Source: Paenibacillus protaetiae (GTDB taxonomy: Bacteria > Bacillota > Bacilli > Paenibacillales > Paenibacillaceae). Taken from it: a DNA stretch of 64,000 bases. The notes below the pieces were generated by a model. It was not told the DNA's origin and did no database searches. It worked only from the letters and a program-made list of their open reading frames with translations. This document shows, piece by piece, positions 36,269 through 45,352 of the stretch (the stretch's first letter is position 1; the number at the start of each line of letters is the position of its first letter). The DNA is taken from NCBI RefSeq assembly GCF_004135365.1, contig NZ_CP035492.1, positions 806,001 to 870,000 on the forward strand, read 5' to 3'. A program made the translations under genes and the position numbers.

Positions 36269-38362
36269 ATGATGGACATGAACGCATATCTGTCGATGTT
36301 TATCGATGAATCCAATGATCATTTGCAGGCGCTGAACGAAAACCTGCTGCAGCTGGAGGGCAATCCGGAGGATATTAGCATTGTACAGACGATTTTCCGG
36401 TCAGCCCATACGTTAAAAGGGATGTCTGCCACGATGGGGTTTGAGGATCTGGCATCGCTTACGCATGAAATGGAAAATGTGCTTGATTTGGTACGCAACA
36501 GCAAGTTAAAAATGGACGATTTTATTTTCGACACGTTATTTAAAGGACTGGATGCCCTAGAGGCGATGGTTCAAGATATCGTCAACGGCGGCACCGGCAA
36601 AGCGGATGTGCAAACCATTGTAACAGCGCTTGTCTCTATCGTAAAAGGGGACTATGCCAAAGGAGGACAAGCTCCGCAGCCTGCTGCTGCGGCCTCAGTC
36701 CAACCAGCCGCTGCAGCAGCGGCTTCGGCTTCCTATATGCTGGACGAATTCCAAGCTTCGATTTTGGAACAGTCGATTCAAAGCGGGCATCAAGTCTACC
36801 ATGTCGTTGTCACCGTCCGTGAAGATTGCATGCTGAAAGCGGCCAGAGCGTATATGGTGTTCGATCTGATTGAACAAAACGGTGAAATTGTCAAATCGGA
36901 TCCTTCCGTGCAGGATTTGGAGCAGGGCAGCTTCGAGCAGGCATTTTCGATCTTTACGATATGCAATTTGGCAGCGGACGAGCTGCAAAAGCGGATTTCG
37001 GATATTTCGGAAATCGAGCAGGTACAGGTGACCTCGCTTGATCTGGAATCGTTAAAGCTGATGACGGCTAAACAGCAGCAGACGGCTGCCGCAGGATCGC
37101 AAGCACCTGTCCAAACGGAACAAGCCGCCGCCGCAGGAGCTGCGCGGGAGGAAGCGGCGCGCCAAGTGGCTGCCGGACGGAATCAGGCTGCAGCGGGCGG
37201 GGCTGCAGCAGTATCCAAAACGATCCGCGTGGATATTGAACGGCTGGACACGCTTATGAACCTGTTCAGCGAGCTGCTCATTGACAGGGGCCGCTTGGAA
37301 CAATTGGCAAGTGAAGTGAAACGGTCGGAATTGACGGAAACCGTTGAGCATATGTCACGGGTCAGCAACGACCTTCAAAATATTGTGCTGAAGCTTCGCA
37401 TGGTGCCGGTAGAGTCGGTATTTAACCGGTTCCCGCGCATGGTGCGCGACCTTGCGAAATCGCTTGATAAAAAAATCGATCTGATCATTACGGGGGCTGA
37501 TACAGAGCTTGACCGTACTGTAATTGATGAAATCGGCGATCCGCTGGTCCACTTGCTGCGCAATTCCGTCGACCACGGCGTTGAAACCGTCGATAAGCGG
37601 CTGGCCGCAGGCAAGCCGGAAACCGGTACGGTTCATCTTCGCGCCTACCACAGCGGCAACCATGTCTTTATTGAGGTGGAAGACGACGGCGGCGGCATCA
37701 ATCGCGAGAGGGTGCTGCAAAAGGCGCTCGCGAACAAGGTCGTATCCGAAGATCAAGCCAAAAAAATGAGCGCCGACGAAATCAATATGCTGATCTTTGC
37801 TCCTGGCTTCAGCACGGCAGAAGTCATTTCGGATATTTCCGGACGCGGCGTCGGCCTTGATGTAGTCAAATCGAAGATCACTTCGCTGGGCGGCAATGTC
37901 TCGATTGAATCGGAATACGGCAAAGGAACCAAATTCTCCGTACAGCTGCCGCTTACGCTTTCGATCATTACCGCTATGCTGATCAAGCTGGGCTCGGAGA
38001 AATATGCGATTCCGCTTTCATCCATCGTGGAAACCGGCATTATCCGCCAGGAAAATGTATTGAATGTGCACGGTTCCAAAATGGTAGAGTTCCGTAACAC
38101 GGTTATTCCGCTAGTTTCGTTAAGCCGTGTGCTGGATGCGCTGGACTTTAACGAAACCGAAGAAGACGAAACGGAAATTATCGTGATCCGCAAAGGGGAG
38201 AAGCTGGCTGCCGTAATGGTCGACCAGTTTATCGGCCAGAAAGAAATTGTATTGAAATCTATGGGCAATTATTTGAAAAATGTCGATAAAATTTCCGGCG
38301 CAACCATTCTTGGCGACGGTCAGGTAGCTCTTATTATTGATCCAAGCTCGCTTATCAAATAG
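36269..38362 (+). CDS. cheA: Chemotaxis histidine kinase CheA
   Basis: 697 residues with the five-domain plan. The Hpt domain has phospho-His47 in IFRSAHTLKGMSA. A P2-like domain and Ala/Gln-rich linkers follow, with the dimerisation domain near 310-370. The HATPase domain has LLRNSVDHGVE, DDGGGI and GRGVGLDVVKSKI, and a CheW-like domain begins near KLGSEKYAIPLSSI. CheA passes phosphate from receptors to CheY and CheB. AGGAGGTG precedes ATG 36269. Confidence 0.96.
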   Translation: MMDMNAYLSMFIDESNDHLQALNENLLQLEGNPEDISIVQTIFRSAHTLKGMSATMGFEDLASLTHEMENVLDLVRNSKLKMDDFIFDTLFKGLDALEAMVQDIVNGGTGKADVQTIVTALVSIVKGDYAKGGQAPQPAAAASVQPAAAAAASASYMLDEFQASILEQSIQSGHQVYHVVVTVREDCMLKAARAYMVFDLIEQNGEIVKSDPSVQDLEQGSFEQAFSIFTICNLAADELQKRISDISEIEQVQVTSLDLESLKLMTAKQQQTAAAGSQAPVQTEQAAAAGAAREEAARQVAAGRNQAAAGGAAAVSKTIRVDIERLDTLMNLFSELLIDRGRLEQLASEVKRSELTETVEHMSRVSNDLQNIVLKLRMVPVESVFNRFPRMVRDLAKSLDKKIDLIITGADTELDRTVIDEIGDPLVHLLRNSVDHGVETVDKRLAAGKPETGTVHLRAYHSGNHVFIEVEDDGGGINRERVLQKALANKVVSEDQAKKMSADEINMLIFAPGFSTAEVISDISGRGVGLDVVKSKITSLGGNVSIESEYGKGTKFSVQLPLTLSIITAMLIKLGSEKYAIPLSSIVETGIIRQENVLNVHGSKMVEFRNTVIPLVSLSRVLDALDFNETEEDETEIIVIRKGEKLAAVMVDQFIGQKEIVLKSMGNYLKNVDKISGATILGDGQVALIIDPSSLIK

Positions 38363-38447
38363 AGCAAGCGGGCTGGAGTGGAACCTATGGCAGGCATGAT
38401 TCCTATAAGGCTAAATCATTTCTTAATTTCTCGGGAGGGTACGGAAT

Positions 38448-38909
38448 ATGGCGGAAGAGGTAAAAGTTATCGTATTTGCGCTGGCAGACGAAGAGTATGG
38501 CATTGAAGTGGACAAGGTTCGCACCATTGAAAGAATGATGCCGATTACGCGCGTTCCGAAAACACCGGCTTTTGTAAAAGGAGTAATCAATCTTCGCGGC
38601 ATTGTGGTCCCGGTCATTGATCTTCGCGGCCGTTTTCAGCTGCAAGAGACGGAACCGACGGATAACTCCCGCATTATTGTAGTTGCCGTTAACGAAATGG
38701 AAGTTGGTTTTATCGTAGATTCGGCCAACGACGTTATTGATATTGATACGGATACGATTGATTCTCCGCCGGAAGTCGTGGGCGGCATTAAAGCGAAATA
38801 TTTGCACGGCATAGCCAAAATCGGCGATAACCGGCTGCTTATTATGCTGAATTTGTCCGAAGTATTAAACCGGAATGAAATTATTCAGCTTGAGCAGCTT
38901 GAGGTATAA
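38448..38909 (+). CDS. cheW: Chemotaxis coupling protein CheW
   Basis: 153 residues, one CheW domain. VIVFALADEEYGIEVDKVRT, then VPKTPAFVKGVINLRGIVVP and VIDLRGRF are typical. It links receptors to CheA. CGGGAGGG precedes ATG 38448; cheC begins 2 bases after its stop. A terminator is not seen around it, so it stays within the operon. Confidence 0.95.
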   Translation: MAEEVKVIVFALADEEYGIEVDKVRTIERMMPITRVPKTPAFVKGVINLRGIVVPVIDLRGRFQLQETEPTDNSRIIVVAVNEMEVGFIVDSANDVIDIDTDTIDSPPEVVGGIKAKYLHGIAKIGDNRLLIMLNLSEVLNRNEIIQLEQLEV

Positions 38910-38911
38910 CG

Positions 38912-39529
38912 GTGAGTGTATTTAGCCGTTTCGAAGCTTTTGAATTTGATGTGCTCCGAGAAGTGGGGAATATCGGGGCCGGCCATGCGGCGACGGCATT
39001 GTCGCACCTGCTGAATAAACCGGTTGATATGTCGGTGCCGCGCGCAAGCTTGCTGGCGTTCGAACGTATCGCGGATTATGTAGGCGGCCCCGAGCAGGTC
39101 GTTACCGCCATTTATTTGCGGGTGGAAGGCGATGCTCCCGGCAACCTGTTTTTCATTATCGACGAGCATTCCGCTAACCGGATGCTGTGCCAGCTGCTTG
39201 GAATGGAACCGGTTCAGGGAGCTTTTTCAGAGCTGGAGCTTTCGGCGCTATGCGAAGTAGGCAATATTTTGGCCGGCTCTTACCTATCATCGCTGGCAGA
39301 TTTGACCCGGCTGAATATGATGCCGACAGTCCCTTCCATCACGATGGACATGGCCGGAGCGATCCTCAGCTACGGCGTCATGCTTTACGGGGAAATGGGC
39401 GATTCCGCTTTGCTGATCGAAACGTCATTTTTGGAAGGCGGAGAATCGCTCGACGGACATTTTTTCTTTATTCCCGATCCGGAATCATTTACTCAAATAT
39501 TTGAGGCGCTGGGAGTGCCCGTATCATGA
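38912..39529 (+). CDS. cheC: CheY-P phosphatase CheC
   Basis: 205 residues. Two phosphatase motifs, EVGNIGAGHAATALS near residue 16 and CEVGNILAGSYLSSL near 111, carry the E-x-x-N pairs. CheC hydrolyses CheY-P and binds CheD, tuning adaptation as in B. subtilis. GTG 38912 is the start, with the ribosome binding site (TTGAGG) inside the end of cheW. Its TGA overlaps cheD. Confidence 0.94.
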   Translation: MSVFSRFEAFEFDVLREVGNIGAGHAATALSHLLNKPVDMSVPRASLLAFERIADYVGGPEQVVTAIYLRVEGDAPGNLFFIIDEHSANRMLCQLLGMEPVQGAFSELELSALCEVGNILAGSYLSSLADLTRLNMMPTVPSITMDMAGAILSYGVMLYGEMGDSALLIETSFLEGGESLDGHFFFIPDPESFTQIFEALGVPVS

Positions 39530-40020
39530 TGCAGCAGCATTTGGTCAAAGTTGGAATGGCAGATTTGAATATTGCTTGGGAAGGCGCCATCTTGCGGACA
39601 ACGGGGCTTGGCTCATGCGTAGGACTTACATTATATGATCCCGTCAAAAAGATTGCCGGTATGGCCCACATCATGCTGCCATCTTCAGACATTGCCAGAG
39701 AAACTGCTTTCAATAAAGCCAAATATGCGGATACCGCATTGCCGGAACTGATTGAGCGGATGAAGGAAGCGGGAGCTTGCCCGTCAAGGCTGCAGGCCAA
39801 AATGGCTGGCGGCGCGCAAATGTTTGCGTTCGCCGGCCAAGCGGATGCGATGCGGATCGGATTACGCAATGCGGAGTCGTGCAGCCGGATGCTTGAAGCG
39901 TGGTCCATTCCTGTCGTCGGGCAGGATACTGGCGGCAACTACGGCAGAACGATTGAAATTGACAGCAGCAACGGTGTGCTAGCCATTCGCAGCGTGCCGT
40001 TCGGGACAAAGGAGATTTAA
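39526..40020 (+). CDS. cheD: Chemoreceptor glutamine deamidase CheD
   Basis: 164 residues. The catalytic Cys31 is in TTGLGSCVGLTLYDP and His48 in GMAHIMLP, as in CheD deamidases. The protein deamidates receptor glutamines and is held by CheC. The start ATG 39526 overlaps the cheC stop, fitting their partnership. The tail NGVLAIRSVPFGTKEI is normal. Confidence 0.94.
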   Translation: MMQQHLVKVGMADLNIAWEGAILRTTGLGSCVGLTLYDPVKKIAGMAHIMLPSSDIARETAFNKAKYADTALPELIERMKEAGACPSRLQAKMAGGAQMFAFAGQADAMRIGLRNAESCSRMLEAWSIPVVGQDTGGNYGRTIEIDSSNGVLAIRSVPFGTKEI

Positions 40021-40021
40021 G

Positions 40022-40456
40022 ATGCTTGGAACATGGCGATGGAATGTAATGCTGGGCATCATTGGCCCGGTTTTGACGATATTGTTTTCAATTGGGCGCA
40101 ATCCGCTTCCGGTTATAGGGATGCGGAGCGGGTACGCATTCGTCGCCTTTTTCCTGCTCGCTTACGTTTTGCGGTTTGTTCTGGCGATCATATTGAAGCC
40201 CGCTGATTTGCAGGACAAGCCTGCCGGAGAGACGGCTGCAGGAATGAAAGTCGATTTAAGCACGCCGGACGAAAGCGATGATTTGAACGAACTGCTTAAA
40301 TCCGGCTTGGAGGCAGCAGCTTCGGGCAGTCCCGGTACAAGCCGGGAAGAACAGCAGGCTTTGTTTAAGCCGCTGAATCCGCAAAAGCTGGTAATGGCTC
40401 AAAACCAGAATCCTGAGGAACTGGCTAAAGCTGTGCGTCATCTGACAGGGAGGTGA
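40022..40456 (+). CDS. Small membrane protein between cheD and sigD, unknown function
   Basis: 144 residues. Two hydrophobic segments lie in the first 60 residues (VMLGIIGPVLTILFSIG and YAFVAFFLLAYVLRFVLAII). A polar cytosolic tail ends with NPEELAKAVRHLTGR. I recognise no named domain. It is wedged between cheD (1-base gap) and sigD (its stop lies in the sigD ribosome binding site), so it is co-expressed with the flagellar genes. B. subtilis has no such gene at this point in its order as I know it. A motility-related membrane role is likely but unproven. Confidence 0.75.
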   Translation: MLGTWRWNVMLGIIGPVLTILFSIGRNPLPVIGMRSGYAFVAFFLLAYVLRFVLAIILKPADLQDKPAGETAAGMKVDLSTPDESDDLNELLKSGLEAAASGSPGTSREEQQALFKPLNPQKLVMAQNQNPEELAKAVRHLTGR

Positions 40457-40461
40457 GGACG

Positions 40462-41244
40462 ATGGTCGTATCGAAAATGCCGCAGACCACCATGCAATTG
40501 TGGCAGGCATGGAAGGACGAAAGGGATGTTGAAGCGAAGAAGCAGCTCATTGAACAATATTTGCCGCTTGTTGATTATGTCACAAACCGGATGGCAATCG
40601 GCCTCCCTAAAACCGTTTCGAAAGATGATTTGAGCAGCAACGGCGTAATGGGGTTAATCGACGCCATAGAAAAATTCGACTATTGCAGAGGCAACCAATT
40701 CGAAACCTATGCTTCATGGCGGATCCGCGGAGCGATTATTGACGGGTTAAGACAAGGCGACTGGGTGCCGCGCTCCGTAAGGGAAAAGGCGAAAAAAGTA
40801 GAAGAAGCGTATCAGGTGCTGGAGCAAAAATATATGCGGTCCGTCACGGATTCCGAAATTAGCAGCTATTTGAATATAAGCGAAAAAGATTTTACAACAA
40901 TGCTGCAGGAAATCGCCGTCACTACGATATGTTCGCTGGAAGATCCGATCCGGGAGGAAGAATCCGAGACTAGATTGTCTCTTCTTGTAGATGAAAAGGC
41001 CAAAAATCCGGATTACAAGGTCCACGAGTTTTATTTGAAGGAATCGCTTGTGCAGGGCATTAAAAAATTGACAGAGAAGGAACGGATCGTGATCTCTTTG
41101 TTCTATTACGAAGAGCTGTCGCTGAGCGAAATCGCCGATGTCATGTCGCTGTCGCCGTCACGAATCTCGCAGCTTCATTCGAAAGCTATTTTGCGCTTGC
41201 GCGGAGCTTTAGCTAAACATAAAGACCAACTTTTGCAGCATTAG
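40462..41244 (+). CDS. sigD: RNA polymerase sigma factor for flagellar genes, SigD/FliA family
   Basis: 260 residues. Sigma-70 region 2 is around GVMGLIDAIEKFDYCRGNQF and YASWRIRGAIIDGLRQGDWV. Region 3 has VREKAKKVEEAYQVLEQKY, and the region 4 helix-turn-helix is LSLSEIADVMSLSPSRISQL. SigD drives late genes such as flagellin and autolysins. Its position near the operon end makes its level depend on long transcription. ATG 40462 is chosen (GGGAGGTGAGG upstream); GTG 40453 is possible. Confidence 0.95.
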   Translation: MVVSKMPQTTMQLWQAWKDERDVEAKKQLIEQYLPLVDYVTNRMAIGLPKTVSKDDLSSNGVMGLIDAIEKFDYCRGNQFETYASWRIRGAIIDGLRQGDWVPRSVREKAKKVEEAYQVLEQKYMRSVTDSEISSYLNISEKDFTTMLQEIAVTTICSLEDPIREEESETRLSLLVDEKAKNPDYKVHEFYLKESLVQGIKKLTEKERIVISLFYYEELSLSEIADVMSLSPSRISQLHSKAILRLRGALAKHKDQLLQH

Positions 41245-41259
41245 AAGGGAGGAAGTCGG

Positions 41260-42665
41260 GTGGAAGATCAACATTTGGAGTCTTACCTGCGTATTCAGAT
41301 TTCAGCCGATAAGCTGACTGCATTCTTAATGTTCACCCGCATTTCCGATGACTTTGCCTGCACGCCGGAGCAGCTGGAGCGCTTTGTACGCAGCAAAGGG
41401 GTTGTTTATGGCATTAATCAGGCGGCCATTTATAAAATTTGCGCAGATCCGGTATTGTACTGCAAAGAGCAAACGGTTATTGCAACGGGTGAGGATGCCA
41501 AACCGGGAGCTGACGGTTATGTCAGATTCCTTTATGATATGGATCAAGCTGAACGCCGTCCTGCGGAGATGCAGGACGGCAAAGTTGATTTAAAAGAGAT
41601 TAGCCAGCTCCGCAACGTGAAACGCGGCCAGCTGATTGCGGAGCGTGTGGAGCCGAAGCCCGGACCGCCTGGAAAGCTTGTAACAGGAGAGCAGATTCCA
41701 TCCAGGCTGGGCAAAACCGCTTATTTCAAAATCGGCAAAAATGTCGTTTGCAACGCGGAACAAACCGGACTTTATTCGACGATCGACGGTCTGATTACCT
41801 TAACGGACCGGGACAAAATTAATGTATTCCCGGTCTATGAAGTGAACGGAGACGTCGATTACCGGGTCGGCAATATCGACTTTGTCGGCACCGTCGTCAT
41901 TCGCGGCAATGTGTTAAGCGGATTCCGGGTGAAAGCCGCAGGCGACATCCGGGTCATCGGCGGCGTCGAGGGCGCCGACATTGAGGCGGACGGGTCGATC
42001 GAAGTGACCGGCGGCATTTTGGCAGGGAATAAAGGGCTTGTGAAAGCCGGGAAAAATGTGAAAAGTTCCTTTATACAAGACGCTAATGTGGTAGCAGGCG
42101 ACGAGGTGCTGGTTACGCAAAGCATCATGCACTCTAACGTGCGTGCAGGTAAGCAGGTTGTTTGCTCGGGGCGAAAGGACTGATCGTTGGCGGCATTATT
42201 CAAGCCGGCGAAACGATAACAGCACGTACGGCAGGCAATACGATGTCGACGGCTACGACGCTGGAGGTTGGCGTAAAGCCGGAGCTTCGTACTGAGTTAA
42301 TGGAGCAGCGCAGCCTGGTCAAGCAGTTAAATGAATCGCTTGATAAAACAGACAAAGCGCTTGTCATACTGGATCAGCTCGCTGCCGCCGGCAAGCTCAC
42401 TCCGGACCGGATGGGCATGCGTGCCCAGCTGGCCGTTACTAAACGCCAGTCTGCAAGCCAGATTGATAATGCCAAGGAGCGGATTCTTGAAATTGAAAAA
42501 TCGCTGGAGGATACGGAACACGCCAAAGTGAACATTGTAAATATGATCTATGGCGGCACGAAGGTTGTAATCGGACGTTATACCCGATTCGTCAAAGATC
42601 CGCTCCAGCGTGTTTCTTTTGCTTATCTGGATGGCGATATTTCAACCGTCGCTTATCGGAACTAA
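41260..42665 (+). pseudogene. FapA/DUF342 domain protein, frameshifted
   Basis: GTG 41260 opens a DUF342 (FapA-like) protein. An N-terminal alpha/beta part is followed by a right-handed beta-helix of short repeats (GDVDYRVGNIDFVGTVVIRG, GFRVKAAGDIRVIGGVEGAD). It breaks at a G4 (42168-42171), stopping at 42183. The -1 frame carries on as AKGLIVGGIIQAGETITART into a coiled-coil tail and stops at 42663-42665. One extra G gives about 468 residues. DUF342 proteins are common next to sigD in Paenibacillaceae-type operons; a membrane- or envelope-linked signalling role is suggested for relatives, but the function here is unknown. Confidence 0.82.
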
Positions 42666-42716
42666 CTTGCTGCAATGCCCGTTTGAACCATTTCGCTGGT
42701 GAAGGGGGAGGCGCAT

Positions 42717-43034
42717 TTGACTTATCAGCCAATTGATCTGCAGTTATCTATACCTCGCACGCCTGAACAAGGCAGTGTACAAGCACAGGCCGTTCACCGT
42801 TCGGTTGCGGAGCAGCAGCAGCTGGCTGCGCAGACCGGGAAAGAAACGGAGCGGCTCCGCACAAGCAGCACGCCTGTTGAACAATCCGGAAACACGCATA
42901 TTCGCAGCGGCGAAGAACGCCAGAAGCAGGCGGCCAGGCCGCTGGACAAGCGGACTGCCAAAAATGCGGGAGCGGAAGAGGAAGAGAAACCCGCTCATCC
43001 TTTTAAGGGACATCATATTGATATTTCGCTGTAG
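42717..43034 (+). CDS. Small polar protein downstream of fapA, unknown function
   Basis: 105 residues from TTG 42717, with AAGGGGGAGG upstream. It is highly charged and Gln/Arg/Lys-rich, with no signal peptide, membrane segment or recognised domain. The ends are the most distinctive parts (MTYQPIDLQLSIPRTPEQGS and HPFKGHHIDISL), while the middle looks disordered. A GTG at 42699 could start it earlier. It lies in the motility block after fapA, so a motility link is possible. Some chance remains that it is not a gene, but the strong ribosome binding site argues for it. Confidence 0.65.
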   Translation: MTYQPIDLQLSIPRTPEQGSVQAQAVHRSVAEQQQLAAQTGKETERLRTSSTPVEQSGNTHIRSGEERQKQAARPLDKRTAKNAGAEEEEKPAHPFKGHHIDISL

Positions 43035-43173
43035 CTGTACATTGGGGTCGGAACCGGCTGCAGCAGCCTGTTCGCTATTTTAGTTTCTTCATTAGAATAG
43101 ATGATATTCGCACGGCCGGGGATTGCCGACCGAACCCGATGGAACGTAAGCCTTAAAGGAGAGACAAAAAAGC

Positions 43174-43815
43174 ATGTGGCAATACATTGCTTTGCTGGGA
43201 GCAGTTATCGCAATTGCGGCACTCATTATGCCGCGGAACAAGAATGAAACGGCCGTTTCGGCCAAACCGCTGCAAAAAATGGAGCTTGCCTTCGAGCAGT
43301 TCATGGAGAATATGGAGCTCGATATTGAAGAAATGAGCAGCCTGGCTGCTGAAGCGCATCGGCAGACGAATGAAAGGCTGGATGCGCAGCACCGCAAAAT
43401 CGTCGAGCTGGAGCAGCAGCTGGCGGAACTTCGCTTGTCTTCTCCGGCGGCTGACTGTCCGCCCGCGGCCAGCACAACAGGCTCTGCGCCTGCATGGGCT
43501 GAGGGTACTGCGCAAGGCGCGGGCGTGATTGCCGCAGCTGCAGAAGCTGCCGCTGCGGCTTCCGTGGCCGTTTCAGCTGCAAGCGGAGCTGGCGACACGG
43601 CTCCGGACGTTGATGAGCAGCCAAGTCCGTCCGCTGCGGAGACGCATGCTGATGCTTCTGCAAGCGGTACGATTCAAGCGCGGTATGAACAGCTGATTCA
43701 GCTTTATAAGGAAGGCAAATCGATCGAAGCGATTGCCAAACGGCTGCAGATGAACAAAGGGGAAGTGCAGCTGATTTTGCAGCTGGCCAAGCAGGAGGCG
43801 GCCGCCCATGCTTAG
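43174..43815 (+). CDS. SwrB/YlxL-like membrane-anchored protein (DUF6115-like)
   Basis: 213 residues. A single N-terminal membrane segment (MWQYIALLGAVIAIAALIMP) is followed by a coiled coil (about 35-90, EQFMENMELDIEEMSSLAAE). An Ala/Ser/Pro-rich spacer follows, then a C-terminal helix-turn-helix-like segment LYKEGKSIEAIAKRLQMNKG. B. subtilis SwrB, coded between sigD and rpsB, has this plan and promotes assembly of the flagellar export apparatus. The same role is inferred. It overlaps the next gene by 8 bases. Confidence 0.75.
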   Translation: MWQYIALLGAVIAIAALIMPRNKNETAVSAKPLQKMELAFEQFMENMELDIEEMSSLAAEAHRQTNERLDAQHRKIVELEQQLAELRLSSPAADCPPAASTTGSAPAWAEGTAQGAGVIAAAAEAAAAASVAVSAASGAGDTAPDVDEQPSPSAAETHADASASGTIQARYEQLIQLYKEGKSIEAIAKRLQMNKGEVQLILQLAKQEAAAHA

Positions 43816-44443
43816 AAACCGGAGTTTTGTGCTGGGAGCGGGCATCGGCATCATTTGCGGAGCGCTGCTGCTGCAGCTGATGCTTGTTGGACAAGACCGT
43901 ATAAAGACGGATGCTGATGCTGATACAAGCGGTACTGGGGAAGCGATGTACTCGCAATCCGAAGTGGACGCGATGATTGCCGCGGAAAAGGATTCGTGGG
44001 CGCTAAACCATGCCGAAGGTAACACGCCGGCCGCTTCTTCAAGCCCAGCGCAGCAACAGGGAACGGCGGCTCCTTCGTCCGGGGAGCCGGAAAAACCCGC
44101 GGAGCAGCAGCAGGCGCCGGCGCAGCCGAAACCCGAGGATAACGGCAGCCAGCAGGAAGTTGCTGCAGACGGATCCAAGCAAGCGGGCTTGCGGATTATA
44201 CGGATCGAGAACGGTATGGGCTTGGAGCAGGCTGGAAGCTTGCTGCAGAAGGAAGGGCTCGTTGCACAGCCTGATGATTTTGTCCGCCAGATGAAAAAAA
44301 GCGGAAAGAAGGCGCGTGCCGGTTATTTTCTAATTGCCGGCCAGCCGACGCTGGAGGAAATCGCGGATATCGTGTCCAGCGCGCCGCTTAGTTCCGCGCA
44401 AAAGAATTTGCTGGACAAGCAGCTCGCCCGGCAGGCCGAGTAA
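43808..44443 (+). CDS. Membrane-anchored protein with MltG/YceG-type LysM-like module
   Basis: 211 residues. An N-terminal membrane segment (SFVLGAGIGIICGALLLQLM) leads to a Pro/Gln/Glu-rich spacer. The C-terminal module RIIRIENGMGLEQAGSLLQK, then EGLVAQPDDFVRQMKKSGKK and AGYFLIAGQPTLEEIADIV resembles the LysM-like start domain of endolytic transglycosylase MltG. The catalytic YceG domain is absent, so it is not an enzyme of that kind. It may bind the cell wall near the flagellum or division site. This is the last gene before the rpsB promoter. Confidence 0.7.
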   Translation: MLRNRSFVLGAGIGIICGALLLQLMLVGQDRIKTDADADTSGTGEAMYSQSEVDAMIAAEKDSWALNHAEGNTPAASSSPAQQQGTAAPSSGEPEKPAEQQQAPAQPKPEDNGSQQEVAADGSKQAGLRIIRIENGMGLEQAGSLLQKEGLVAQPDDFVRQMKKSGKKARAGYFLIAGQPTLEEIADIVSSAPLSSAQKNLLDKQLARQAE

Positions 44444-44479
44444 GCTGCAAACAAATGAGAACAGCCGGACATCGCGTTG

Positions 44480-44508
44480 TTGCACTGCGTATGCAGTTAT
44501 GGTATATT
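44480..44508 (+). promoter_or_regulatory. Sigma-A promoter of rpsB
   Basis: TTGCAC (44480-44485) and TATATT (44503-44508) are spaced by exactly 17 bases. Transcription would start near 44515, about 120 bases before rpsB, at the edge of the structured leader. Confidence 0.75.
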
Positions 44509-44510
44509 AA

Positions 44511-44581
44511 TTGACGGTGTTAAAAACACACGCCCCGTCAATTCCGTTAACGGTGCTTCCGAATCGGGAGTTTTAACGGAA
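44511..44581 (+). promoter_or_regulatory. Structured leader of rpsB, likely ribosomal protein S2 autoregulatory element
   Basis: Two stems lie between the rpsB promoter and gene. One is TTGACGG/CCGTCAA (44511-44517 and 44535-44541), partly within which GTGTT/AACAC can pair instead. The other is TTCCGTTAA/TTAACGGAA (44542-44550 and 44573-44581), enclosing a smaller CTTCCGA/TCGGGAG stem. Many bacteria have rpsB leaders that S2 binds to repress its own translation; this one is placed similarly. Confidence 0.5.
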
Positions 44582-44633
44582 GATGCGACAGGCGGAGGCT
44601 AAATCCAAAACCATTACAGGAGGTGTTGAAGAA

Positions 44634-45332
44634 ATGGCGGTTATTTCCATGAAACAGCTTCTCGAAGCTGGGGTACACTTCGGTCACCAGACTCGTCGCT
44701 GGAACCCTAAGATGGATCGTTATATCTTCACAGAAAGAAACGGAATTTACATCATCGATTTGCAAAAAACGGTTAAAAAAGTGGAAGAAGCTTATAACTT
44801 CGTTCGCTCCGTTGCAGCGGAAGGCGGCACTGTTCTTTTCGTAGGTACGAAAAAACAAGCGCAAGACTCCGTTAAAGAAGAAGCGGAACGTTGCGGCAAT
44901 TTCTACATCAACCAACGTTGGCTCGGCGGCACGCTGACTAACTTCCAAACGATTCAAAAACGTATTGATCGTCTGCGTCAAATCGAAACTTGGGAAGAAG
45001 ACGGCACGTTCGAAGTTTTGCCGAAGAAAGAAGTTATCATTCTTCGCAAAGAGAAAGATCGTCTCGAGAAATTCCTCGGCGGCATCAAAGGCATGAAAGG
45101 CCTGCCTAGCGCGCTGTTCATCATCGATCCTCGCAAAGAGCGTATCGCTGTTGCGGAAGCTCGCAAGCTTGGTATCCCAATCGTAGGTATCGTTGATACG
45201 AACTGCGATCCGGACGAAATCGATTATGTAATCCCAGGCAACGACGACGCTATCCGCGCTGTTAAATTGCTGACTTCCAAAATGGCTGATGCCATTGTTG
45301 AAGCAAACCAAGGCGAACAAACGACTGCATAA
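44634..45332 (+). CDS. rpsB: 30S ribosomal protein S2
   Basis: 232 residues; binds the back of the small subunit. [20 protein letters not shown] and [20 protein letters not shown] are classic S2, with the C-terminal [23 protein letters not shown] 44634 is chosen because AGGAGGTG lies upstream; the frame extends 17 codons into the leader. A terminator stands between it and tsf, which would reduce read-through. Codon use is more biased than in the fla genes, as expected for a highly made protein. Confidence 0.98.
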   Translation: MAVISMKQLLEAGVHFGHQTRRWNPKMDRYIFTERNGIYIIDLQKTVKKVEEAYNFVRSVAAEGGTVLFVGTKKQAQDSVKEEAERCGNFYINQRWLGGTLTNFQTIQKRIDRLRQIETWEEDGTFEVLPKKEVIILRKEKDRLEKFLGGIKGMKGLPSALFIIDPRKERIAVAEARKLGIPIVGIVDTNCDPDEIDYVIPGNDDAIRAVKLLTSKMADAIVEANQGEQTTA

Positions 45333-45352
45333 TACATGCTCGGTGAGCCTAT

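Noticed and set aside
13070-44443. The fla/che cluster as a horizontally acquired island
   Set aside because: Gene order and flanks (codY on one side, rpsB on the other) are the conserved Bacillales arrangement, and no integrase, repeat or tRNA border is present.
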